Source: Bradyrhizobium sp. B124 (GTDB taxonomy: Bacteria > Pseudomonadota > Alphaproteobacteria > Rhizobiales > Xanthobacteraceae). Taken from it: DNA of 64,000 bases. The notes beneath the pieces were generated by a model that saw only the letters and a list, made by a program, of their open reading frames with translations, ran no database searches and had not been told where the DNA came from. Below are positions 27,620 to 35,025 of this stretch, piece by piece. The stretch covers positions 2,852,001 through 2,916,000 of the forward strand of contig NZ_CP152413.1 in NCBI RefSeq assembly GCF_038967635.1, written 5' to 3'. Numbering within the stretch: position 1 is the stretch's first letter; each line of letters starts with the position of its first letter. A program made the position numbers and the translations under genes.

Positions 27620-27664
27620 TTGCCTCACCTCCGCTCGCTCCATAATATGATGATCGTCATTTTA
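27620..27664 (+). promoter_or_regulatory. Promoter and operator-like palindrome before the Fe-S protein gene
   Basis: TTGCCT (27620-27625) and TAATAT (27643-27648) have an ideal 17-base spacer. Just downstream ATGATGATCGTCAT (27648-27661) is a 12-of-14 palindrome, placed where a repressor would block transcription. The gene starts at 27678 after AGAGAGCGAACC. Confidence 0.5.
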
Positions 27665-27677
27665 TAGAGAGCGAACC

Positions 27678-29003
27678 ATGAGCCTGGACGATCACCCCAC
27701 GGTCAGGGCGGTGCGCGCGCGCAGCAGCCAGCACGTTCACGACGTCCCGGTCTCTTCGGAACTGCTCAAGCGGATCGCGCGCGAGTGCGGAGCCGATGAC
27801 GTCGGCATCATCGAGTTTGACCGGGCGGCCATCGCATCGCAACGCGACTTCATCCGCAAGGTCTACGGCCGGACGCGTTCCCTGCTTGCGATCGTGTGCC
27901 ACATGAACCGCGAGCCGGTGCGCTCGCCTTCGCGCTCCGTCGCCAACGAGGAATTCCACGGCACCTACGATCACGTCAACGAAACCGCACGTGCCATCGT
28001 TCGCGCGCTCGACGAGCACGGCATCCCGGCCTGCAATTCCGTCGCCGCGTTCCCGATGGAGATGGACCTGCCCCGGATCATGATGGTCCAGCACAAGCCG
28101 ATCGCGGTGGAAGCAGGCCTCGGGCGGATGGGAATCCATCGCAGCATCATCCACCCGAAATTCGGCAGCTTCGTCCTGCTCGGCACCGTCCTGCTCGGAT
28201 GCGAGGTGGACGCTTATGACCAGCCGATCGACTACAATCCCTGCCTGGAGTGCAAGCTGTGCGTGGCCGCCTGCCCGGTCGGCGCCATCAAGCCGGACGG
28301 CGGCTTCGATTTCCTGTCCTGCCACACCCACAATTATCACGACTTCCTCGGCAACTTCACGCAGTGGGTGGAGAAGGTCGCGGATTCCAAGGACGCCAAG
28401 GATTATCGCGCCCGCGTCCCCCGCACCGAGACGTTGAACATCTGGCAATCGCTGTCGTTCAAGCCGGGCTACAAGGCGGCCTATTGCATCTCGGCCTGTC
28501 CTGCCGGCGAAGACGTGATCGGCCCATTCCTGCATGATCGGGACGCGCATTTCGCCGACGTCGTGCAGCCGCTGATCGACAAGGACGAGTTCGTCTACGT
28601 GATCCCGGATACCGACGCCGAGGACACGGTGACGCGGCGCTTTCCGCACAAGAAGGTCCAGCATGTCACGTCCGGCCGCCATACCGGCAGCATCCAGGCC
28701 TACACCTTCTCGCTCTCGCTCGGATTTCAGCGCGGCAGGGCGCGCGGTCTCGATTTCGTGACGCATCTGCGCTTCACCGGGGCAAGCGCGCTGGACATGA
28801 CGGTCGTGATCAAGGGCAAGGAGTTGCAGGTGGTGCCGGGGCGTCATGTCGGCGATGCGGCGCTGAACATCACCGCCGACACCCAGGCATGGCTGCGCAT
28901 CCAGAACCGCGACCTCGACCTGGCCGACGCGATTGCCTCAGAGCTGGTGAGCTACAGCGATGAGAGGCTGTTCGCGGCCTACATGCGATGCTTCCCGCTG
29001 TAA
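27678..29003 (+). CDS. QueG-like ferredoxin-domain protein with C-terminal unassigned domain
   Basis: 441 residues. Residues ~35-180 resemble the N-terminal cobalamin-type domain of epoxyqueuosine reductase and reductive dehalogenases (GADDVGIIEFDRAAI ... AVEAGLGRMGIHRSIIHPKFGSFVLLGTVLL). A ferredoxin part follows: CLECKLCVAACPVGAIK (four Cys), and a second Cys group with YCISACPAGED, giving up to two [4Fe-4S] clusters. Residues ~330-440 (ALDMTVVIKGKELQV...ADTQAWLRIQNRD) look like an SCP2-type lipid-binding fold. QueG itself lacks the last part, so this is a different redox enzyme. It has its own promoter and stands alone. Confidence 0.78.
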   Translation: MSLDDHPTVRAVRARSSQHVHDVPVSSELLKRIARECGADDVGIIEFDRAAIASQRDFIRKVYGRTRSLLAIVCHMNREPVRSPSRSVANEEFHGTYDHVNETARAIVRALDEHGIPACNSVAAFPMEMDLPRIMMVQHKPIAVEAGLGRMGIHRSIIHPKFGSFVLLGTVLLGCEVDAYDQPIDYNPCLECKLCVAACPVGAIKPDGGFDFLSCHTHNYHDFLGNFTQWVEKVADSKDAKDYRARVPRTETLNIWQSLSFKPGYKAAYCISACPAGEDVIGPFLHDRDAHFADVVQPLIDKDEFVYVIPDTDAEDTVTRRFPHKKVQHVTSGRHTGSIQAYTFSLSLGFQRGRARGLDFVTHLRFTGASALDMTVVIKGKELQVVPGRHVGDAALNITADTQAWLRIQNRDLDLADAIASELVSYSDERLFAAYMRCFPL

Positions 29004-29010
29004 GTGGCCG

Positions 29011-29097
29011 CGTAGGGTGGGTTAGCCGAAGGCGTAACCCGCCATCTTTCATTGCCGCACAAAGTTGGCGGGTTACGCGGCGCCAACCCGCCCTACG
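29011..29097. repeat. Intergenic inverted repeat, GTAGGGTGGGTTAGC family
   Basis: Starts CGTAGGGTGGGTTAGC and ends GCCAACCCGCCCTACG, with an inner GGCGTAACCCGCCA / TGGCGGGTTACGC pair. The same family occurs at 57855-57936 beside ilvC. It lies downstream of the Fe-S gene. Confidence 0.85.
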
Positions 29098-29122
29098 ATC
29101 TTTGACCCGCCTTACCTCTCCA

Positions 29123-29208
29123 CGTCATTGCGAGCGAAGCGAAGCAATCCATCTGTCCGTGTACGCGGATGGATGGATTGCTTCGTCGCTTCGCTCCTCG
29201 CAATGACG
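29123..29208. repeat. Intergenic inverted repeat, CGTCATTGCGAGCGAAGC family
   Basis: CGTCATTGCGAGCGAAGCGA at the left and its complement ending CGCAATGACG at the right, with GCAATCCATC/GATGGATTGC inside. Widespread repeat type in rhizobial genomes. It fills the space between convergent genes and may act as a bidirectional terminator. Confidence 0.85.
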
Positions 29209-29218
29209 GCGTCGTGCG

Positions 29219-29944
29219 TCACACCAACAGACCACCGCCATCCACGGCAAGAATCTGCCCGGTCACGTAGCTGTTCAGCATCAGATAGACATAAGCCGCG
29301 GCCGCCTCGCTCGGCGATGCGGCGCGCGGTAACGGCAAGCCTGCCACGTAGCCGCGCACCCTCTCCTCCGGCATCTGCTTGACGCGCTCGGTGAGAATGA
29401 GCCCCGGGCAGACGGCATTGACGCGGACCGGCGCGAGATCGACGGCAAGGCCGCGCGCCAGGCTCTCCATGGCACCCGCGGCCGCGGTAACAAACGGCAT
29501 CCCCTTTTGCGGGCGGTGTGCCAGCAGGCCGCCGGTCAGCGTGATCGAACCGCTCGCAGCGATCACACGGCTGGCGTGCTTGACCGCCGCGAGCGAGCCC
29601 CAGAAACGAAGAGTGAGGGCCTCGCGCGCGGCGACGAGATCGAGATCCCGCGTGGCACCGAACGCCGGAAGGCCCTGATCGCCGGCCGTGATCGCGAGGT
29701 GATCGAAGGCGCCGACCTGCTCGAAGAAGCGCGACACGCCGGCTTCGTCGCGCAGATCGACGGTGCTGCCCAAAGATCCCGGCAGCCGCGCGACCGCCGC
29801 ATCGACATTGGCCGGCTTGCTGGAAGCAATTACCACCTCCGCGCCCTGCTCCCGCGCCAGCGCAGCGACCGCGAAGCCGATCCCCGACGATCCTCCGATT
29901 GCGATCACGCGCTTGCCGTCGAGCGACATCTTGGCGTCTGTCAT
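29219..29944 (-). CDS. SDR family protein lacking the catalytic Tyr-Lys pair
   Basis: 241 residues, a Rossmann short-chain dehydrogenase/reductase fold: cofactor site VIAIGGSSGIGFAVA (TGxxxGIG type), then VRVNAVCPGLILTE. At the catalytic site, where YxxxK is expected, the sequence reads GMPFVTAAAGAMESLA: Phe replaces Tyr and Ala replaces Lys, although the Ser (SITLTGG) is kept. A related SDR subgroup with a degenerate active site exists. It could bind NAD(P) without reducing, or use other residues. It is 19 bases downstream of the epimerase-like gene, in an operon divergent from the XRE regulator. Confidence 0.85.
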   Translation of the reverse strand: MTDAKMSLDGKRVIAIGGSSGIGFAVAALAREQGAEVVIASSKPANVDAAVARLPGSLGSTVDLRDEAGVSRFFEQVGAFDHLAITAGDQGLPAFGATRDLDLVAAREALTLRFWGSLAAVKHASRVIAASGSITLTGGLLAHRPQKGMPFVTAAAGAMESLARGLAVDLAPVRVNAVCPGLILTERVKQMPEERVRGYVAGLPLPRAASPSEAAAAYVYLMLNSYVTGQILAVDGGGLLV

Positions 29945-29963
29945 GGTCCGTCCTCCGCCGCAG

Positions 29964-30854
29964 CTACGCGAAATAGGCAGGGTGATCGATGTCAGCGATC
30001 AGCCCGGGCTGCTGCGGCTGCCAGTCGAGCCGCGCGCGCGTCCGCGCACTCGAGGTCGGCACATCGAAGGCGACGAACCTGCCGAACATGCCGAAATGCT
30101 CGGCCGCCTCCTCTGAAGATTTCGACACCAGCGGAACGTTGAGCCGGCGGGCGATGACCTCGGCGATCGCCTTGAACGGCACGCCCTCGTCGGCGACCGC
30201 ATGGAATGGGCCGCCTTCGACGCCGCGCTCGAGCGCGAGCCGGTAGACACGCGCCGCATCCAGCCGATGCACACCGGGCCAGCGATTCTGCCCCTCACCG
30301 ATATAGGCCGAGACGCCCTTCTCGCGCGCAAAGGCGACGAGGCGCGGCACGAAGCCGTGGTCGCCATGACCATGCACCGAGGGCGGCAGCCGCACGACGG
30401 CCGCAGGTACGCCGCGCGATGCCACGGCCATCGTCGTCGCCTCGGACGCACGCGGATAGGCCTCGGAGACTGGAATCGGCGGATCGTCTTCGGTTGCGAC
30501 GCGGCCCTGCGCCACCCGCGCGACGCCCGATGTCGTGATCAGCGGACGTTTCGAGCCTTCGAGTACGGCACCGAGCGTCTCGATCGCGCGCCGGTCATCC
30601 GCGCAGTTCTGCGCAAACTTCGAGAAGTCGTGGTTGAAGGCGCAATGGATCACAGCGTCGGCCCGCGCGGCGCCGCTCTTCACGCTGTCGAGATCCTCCA
30701 GCGTTCCGTAGTGAACCTCGGCGCCGGCGGCGGCGAGCGTTTGCGCGCCCTTGTCGGAACGGGTCATGCCGAGCACCCGATGGCCGGCGGCAATCAGATC
30801 GTCAGTGACGGCCGAGCCGACCCAACCGGTGGCTCCAGTGACAAACACGCGCAT
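29964..30854 (-). CDS. Epimerase-like extended SDR
   Basis: 296 residues. [23 protein letters not shown] is the GxxGxxG NAD(P) site of extended SDRs, followed by [10 protein letters not shown] and a Ser-Thr region (ITTSGVARV) at the active site, and [13 protein letters not shown] where YxxxK would sit; Y is present but the Lys position is Glu or Thr, so catalysis is uncertain. The start at 30854 follows CTGGAGACTTG. First gene of a two-gene unit facing the XRE-type regulator; the operator at 30906-30927 lies in between. Confidence 0.85.
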   Translation of the reverse strand: MRVFVTGATGWVGSAVTDDLIAAGHRVLGMTRSDKGAQTLAAAGAEVHYGTLEDLDSVKSGAARADAVIHCAFNHDFSKFAQNCADDRRAIETLGAVLEGSKRPLITTSGVARVAQGRVATEDDPPIPVSEAYPRASEATTMAVASRGVPAAVVRLPPSVHGHGDHGFVPRLVAFAREKGVSAYIGEGQNRWPGVHRLDAARVYRLALERGVEGGPFHAVADEGVPFKAIAEVIARRLNVPLVSKSSEEAAEHFGMFGRFVAFDVPTSSARTRARLDWQPQQPGLIADIDHPAYFA

Positions 30855-30905
30855 CAGCAAGTCTCCAGGTTTTGCAGGCGACAAATCTGGGTCGTTGCGC
30901 TATCG

Positions 30906-30927
30906 TGGTAAAGTAGTGACTTTATCA
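30906..30927. promoter_or_regulatory. Inverted-repeat operator between the SDR unit and the XRE regulator
   Basis: TGGTAAAGT-AGTG-ACTTTATCA: 8 of 9 positions pair across a four-base centre. It is in the 92-base divergent spacer, next to a TATAAT (30931-30936). A likely binding site for the neighbouring XRE-type protein. Confidence 0.6.
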
Positions 30928-30946
30928 TGGTATAATGGCTAACAGG

Positions 30947-31795
30947 ATGAGCGAGCCGCTCGCGCAAGAGAATCTGCTCGGCGCCTATCTGAAGGACCGC
31001 CGCAGCAAGCTCGATCCGGCGACGTTTGGATTTCCGCCGGAGCGGCGACGCACGCCGGGCCTGCGCCGCGAGGAAGTGGCGCAGCGCGCCAACATCTCGG
31101 CGACCTGGTACACCTGGCTCGAACAGGGCCGCGGCGGCGCGCCGTCGGCCGATGTGCTCGACCGCATCGCGCGTGCGCTGATGCTGACCGATGTCGAGCG
31201 CGAGCATCTGTTCCTGCTCGGCCTCGGCCGCACGCCCGAGGTGCGCTATCAGAAGAGTGAGGGCGTCTCGCCGCGGCTGCAGCGCGTGCTCGACGCGCTG
31301 GAGCCACGCCCGGCCATCATCAGGACCGCGACATGGGATGTCGTCGCCTGGAATCGGGCGGCGACCGTGATGCTGACGGACTACGGATCGCTGCCACCGC
31401 GCGAGCGCAACGTGCTGCGCTTCATGTTCCTCGATCGGCGCGTCCGCGCCGCGCAACATGACTGGGCCAGCGTGGCGCGCTTCGTCGTTGGCGCCTTCAG
31501 GGTGGACGCGATGCGCGCCGGTGCGGCCGCCGAGGTGCAACCTTTTGTCGATGAGCTCTGCCGGCTCAGCCCGGAATTCGCGGCGCTCTGGCGCGACAAC
31601 GACGTGCGAACCCATGGCGAGGGCGTCAAGCAGCTCCGCCATCCGGTCCTCGGCCCGGTCAAGTTCGAATACTCAGCGTTCGCGGTCGATGGCCGGTCCG
31701 ACCTCAGCATGATCGTCTACAATCCTGTTGACCCGGAGGTGATGGAGAAGATCCGCGGGCTGATGGAGGCCGCGCCGGCAGACGAACGGAGATGA
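30947..31795 (+). CDS. XRE-type regulator with MmyB-like ligand domain
   Basis: 282 residues. An N-terminal HTH (~10-80: LGAYLKDRRSKLDP..RRRTPGLRREEVAQRANISATWYTWLEQGR) followed by an MmyB-like domain (~105-270). Members often sit divergent from SDR genes and repress them, as here. An ATG at 30935 is in frame but overlaps a TATAAT that would be the -10 element, so I prefer the ATG at 30947. The divergent palindrome supports autoregulation and control of the SDR pair. Confidence 0.88.
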   Translation: MSEPLAQENLLGAYLKDRRSKLDPATFGFPPERRRTPGLRREEVAQRANISATWYTWLEQGRGGAPSADVLDRIARALMLTDVEREHLFLLGLGRTPEVRYQKSEGVSPRLQRVLDALEPRPAIIRTATWDVVAWNRAATVMLTDYGSLPPRERNVLRFMFLDRRVRAAQHDWASVARFVVGAFRVDAMRAGAAAEVQPFVDELCRLSPEFAALWRDNDVRTHGEGVKQLRHPVLGPVKFEYSAFAVDGRSDLSMIVYNPVDPEVMEKIRGLMEAAPADERR

Positions 31796-31907
31796 CCGGT
31801 GCGCGCTTCTCACAAAACGAAACGCAAATTGCGTCGCTTCTCTGACACGACGTCAGGTACAGTCGCCCCACCACCGAGCTAACGGTGGGATTTGGGAGAA
31901 GATAGCC

Positions 31908-32184
31908 ATGAAAGCCTCGTTACTCCTCGCGGGCCTAGCTGTCGCGATCGTGTCGATTGCCCCCCGCAAATGCTGAGAACAAACCCAAACTCGCTAAGCA
32001 AGCGGCCTCGGGACCGGCCTGCTCAGTCTCCGGTACCTGGCCCAATCCTACGCCGGTGGTTTGCTGGCCAGAGGGCGTCAAGCGCTTCCACAACTTCAAC
32101 GAATGCAGGGAATCCTTTCTGAAGCTTGGCTTCGATACCAATGGCATCTCGTGGTTCTGCACCAGCCAGGGATACAAGAGCTGA
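31908..32184 (+). pseudogene. Small secreted cysteine-containing protein, frameshifted at a C6 run
   Basis: A good GGGAGAAGATAGCC site and an ATG at 31908 start a signal peptide (KASLLLAGLAVAIVSIA), but the frame ends after 22 codons (TGA at 31974). The other frame continues cleanly to 32184: PPANAENKPKLAKQ..., then four Cys in a WPEGVKRFHNF..WFCTSQGY segment. Five rather than six Cs at 31960-31965 would join both into a ~91-residue secreted protein with an ANA cleavage site. So there is a one-base insertion: true mutation, phase switch, or sequencing error. I do not recognise the family. Confidence 0.75.
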
Positions 32185-32260
32185 CGGTTTCGCACCCGGA
32201 ATGCATAGAAGCCGCCTTCGTTCGCGGCCTCCTTCGTTCCGGACGTGCCAAGCTTGTGTG

Positions 32261-33046
32261 TTAATCCCGCGTCACCGCTGTCGGCCGCCACACCAGCAGC
32301 CGCTTCTCCACGACAGTCACCGCCATGTCGATCAGGATGACGAAGGCCGACAGCACGAACATGCCGGCGAACACGCCGGCGACGTCGAACACGCCCTCGG
32401 CCTGCTGGATCAGATAGCCGAGGCCGGCCGCGGAGCCGAGATATTCGCCGACCACCGCGCCGACCACCGCAAAGCCGACCGAGGTGTGCAGCGAGGAGAA
32501 CATCCACGATAGCGCCGAGGGCCAGTAGACGTGGCGCATCAGCTGCCGCTCGTTCATGCCGAGCATGCGGCCGTTGTCGAGCACCGTGGTCGGCACTTCC
32601 TTGACGCCCTGATAGACGTTGAAGAACACAATGAAGAACACCAGCGTGACGCCGAGCGCGACCTTGGACCAGACGCCGAGCCCGAACCACAGCGCGAAGA
32701 TCGGCGCCAGCACCACGCGCGGCAGCGCGTTGACCATCTTCACATAAGGATCGAACACCGCGGCGACACGCGGCTGTCGCGCGAACCAGAAGCCGACCAG
32801 GATGCCACCGCCCGAACCGATCACGAAGGCGAGGATGGACTCCCACAGGGTGATCGCAAGATGCTTCCAGATCACCCCGGTCGAGAACCATTTTACAATC
32901 TGGCTGAAGACGTCGACCGGATTGGAGAAGAAGAACGGCGGCAGCAGCACCTTGCCGAACACCGGAACGGTTGAGAAGAACTGCCACAAGGCCAGCGTGA
33001 CGACGGCGACCAGGACCTGCAGGGACAGCAACGTCAAGCGTGACAT
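32261..33046 (-). CDS. NitT/TauT-type ABC transporter permease
   Basis: 261 residues, about six membrane helices, with the BPD_transp_1 coupling region around LDNGRMLGMNERQLMRHVYWPSALSWMFSSLHTSVGFAVVGAVVGE. Resembles SsuC/TauC/ThiX-type permeases. Its start overlaps the ATPase stop by one base. There is no binding protein gene alongside; the nearest of the right type is 25810-26835. Downstream lies the frameshifted small gene on the opposite strand. Confidence 0.92.
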   Translation of the reverse strand: MSRLTLLSLQVLVAVVTLALWQFFSTVPVFGKVLLPPFFFSNPVDVFSQIVKWFSTGVIWKHLAITLWESILAFVIGSGGGILVGFWFARQPRVAAVFDPYVKMVNALPRVVLAPIFALWFGLGVWSKVALGVTLVFFIVFFNVYQGVKEVPTTVLDNGRMLGMNERQLMRHVYWPSALSWMFSSLHTSVGFAVVGAVVGEYLGSAAGLGYLIQQAEGVFDVAGVFAGMFVLSAFVILIDMAVTVVEKRLLVWRPTAVTRD

Positions 33047-33861
33047 CAGGCGGCTCCCGCCTGCGTCGACTGGACATAGCCCTTCATCACCTCGTCTTTC
33101 AGCACGCCCCAGATTTCGCGGTGCAGGGCATGGAAATCCTTCTCCATCCGGATTTCAGCGATATCGCGCGGCCGCGGCAGCGTGATGCGCCAGTCGCCGA
33201 TGATGCGCGCGGAAGGACCGGCCGACATGATCACGACACGGTCGGCAAGCGCGATCGCCTCCTCGAGATCGTGGGTGACGAACAGCACCGCCTTGCGGTC
33301 GGCGGTCCACAATTCCAAGAGCAGATTGCCCATGATCTGCCGCGTCTGGGCGTCGAGCGGGCCGAACGGCTCGTCCATCAGCAGGATCTTCGGATCGCGG
33401 ATCAGGACCTGCGCGAGCGCGACGCGCTTGCGCTGGCCGCCCGACAGCATGTGCGGATAGCGGCCGGCGAAGGCGCCGAGCCCGACCGAGGTCAGCCACT
33501 GCTGCGCGCGTGCGAGCGCATCCGTGCGCGGCGTACCCCGGATCTCGAGCCCGATCGCGACATTGTCGATCGCGGTCTTCCACGGGAACAGCGCATCGGC
33601 CTGAAACAGATAGCCGGCGTCGCGGTTGAGGCCACTGAGCGGCCTGTCGAAAATCCGCGCCGACCCGGCGGCCGGTTTCAACAGCCCCGCGGTGACGTTG
33701 AGCAGCGTGGATTTTCCGCATCCGGTCGGGCCGACAATGGCGACGAACTCGCCATGCGCGACCGAGAGATTGGCCTGCTCGACCGCGGTATAGACGCGTC
33801 CATCCGCCAACCGAAACGCCACTGTCGCACCGTCAAGCGCGACCGCCGTCGGCTCCGTCAT
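33046..33861 (-). CDS. NitT/TauT-type ABC transporter ATPase
   Basis: About 271 residues (start 33861; an upstream in-frame ATG at 33891 is possible). Walker A GPTGCGKST, the signature LSGGQRKRVALAQVLI and Walker B ILLMDEPFGPLDAQTR, then VTHDLEEAIALADRV, are intact: a SsuB/TauB-type energiser of a periplasmic-binding-protein-dependent importer. Coupled to the permease gene. Divergent from the ketopantoate-reductase-like gene. Confidence 0.93.
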   Translation of the reverse strand: MTEPTAVALDGATVAFRLADGRVYTAVEQANLSVAHGEFVAIVGPTGCGKSTLLNVTAGLLKPAAGSARIFDRPLSGLNRDAGYLFQADALFPWKTAIDNVAIGLEIRGTPRTDALARAQQWLTSVGLGAFAGRYPHMLSGGQRKRVALAQVLIRDPKILLMDEPFGPLDAQTRQIMGNLLLELWTADRKAVLFVTHDLEEAIALADRVVIMSAGPSARIIGDWRITLPRPRDIAEIRMEKDFHALHREIWGVLKDEVMKGYVQSTQAGAA

Positions 33862-34068
33862 CGCCACGCATTCCTCCCGAATATCAGGCAAATGGCTTAG
33901 CGGTTCGCTCGGGCAAGTTCAACGCAGGAAGATGGCGCAGGACGCGTGCTGAGGGACCGCGGTCACGCGATTTTCAGACACGCCCGGTGGCGCACTGCGC
34001 AACCGGGGTTGCGCATCGCACCGACTTCGTCGAGGCTGCGGGCCAAGACGGTGGACAAGGAGACAATC

Positions 34069-34992
34069 ATGCGGATCGCAGTGGTCGGCGCCGGAGGTGT
34101 CGGCGGCGGCTTTGGAGCGGCGCTGGCGCATGCCGGCGCCGACGTCACCTTTATCGCGCGCGGCGCGCACCTCGCCGCCATGCGCAGCGAAGGCCTGAAG
34201 GTTCAGGGCGGCCGCGGCGAAACCCACCTGGTCCCGACCCAGGCGACCGACGACCCCGCAAGCGTCGGCCCGGTCGATATCGTGCTGTTCTGCGTCAAGC
34301 TGTGGGACGTCGAGAGCGCCGGCGCGCACATCAAGCCGATGGTCGGTCCCGACACCGCGGTGATCCCGCTGCAGAACGGCATCGACGCGCCGGACAGGCT
34401 GATCCCGATCCTCGGGCGCAACGCCGTGATGGGCGGCGTGGCGCAGATCTCTGCCTCGATCATCAAGCCCGGCGTGATCAACCAGGTCGGCACCTTCATG
34501 CGGATGATCTTCGGCGAACTTGATGGCCGCATCACGCCGCGCGGCAAGGCGCTGCTCGCGCTCTGCCTGAAGGCCGGCTTCGACGCCACGCTGAGCGAGC
34601 AGATCAACACCGAGCTGTGGATGAAGTTCGTTGGCCTCGCCACCAATGCCGGGATGACTGCGGTCACGCGTCAGCCGATCGGCAGGCTGCGCGACGATCC
34701 CGACCTGCGCCCGTTCTTCGTATCGGCCTGCGAGGAGATCATCGCCATCGCCCACGCCAGCGGCGTCAAGCTGCCACCGGACCCGCTTGCGAAAGTGCTC
34801 GACTTCATCGGCCACGCGCCGCCGGCGATGAAGGCGTCGATGGCGCTCGATCTCGAGCGCGGCAACCGGCTCGAACTGCCCTGGCTAAGCGGCAAGGTGG
34901 TCGAGCTCGGCCGCAAGCTCGGCGTGCCGACCCCGACGCACGACTTCCTCTATGCCGTGCTGAAGCCCTATGCGATGGGTGCGCCGTCGTAG
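34069..34992 (+). CDS. Ketopantoate reductase family protein (PanE-like)
   Basis: 307 residues. NADP site IAVVGAGGVGGGFGAALAHAGADVTFIARG, then the PLQNGID segment, and TELWMKFVGLATNAGMTAVTRQPIG holding the Lys and Asn expected at the active site; the C-terminal ApbA_C helices end MKASMALDLERGNRLELPWLSG. PanE reduces 2-dehydropantoate for pantothenate/CoA synthesis, but rhizobial genomes carry several paralogs of the family, so the true substrate is uncertain. The start at 34069 follows AAGGAGACAATC. Confidence 0.88.
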   Translation: MRIAVVGAGGVGGGFGAALAHAGADVTFIARGAHLAAMRSEGLKVQGGRGETHLVPTQATDDPASVGPVDIVLFCVKLWDVESAGAHIKPMVGPDTAVIPLQNGIDAPDRLIPILGRNAVMGGVAQISASIIKPGVINQVGTFMRMIFGELDGRITPRGKALLALCLKAGFDATLSEQINTELWMKFVGLATNAGMTAVTRQPIGRLRDDPDLRPFFVSACEEIIAIAHASGVKLPPDPLAKVLDFIGHAPPAMKASMALDLERGNRLELPWLSGKVVELGRKLGVPTPTHDFLYAVLKPYAMGAPS

Positions 34993-35025
34993 GCAGGCGG
35001 CCGCGCGTTGCAGCAGCGGCGCCGC

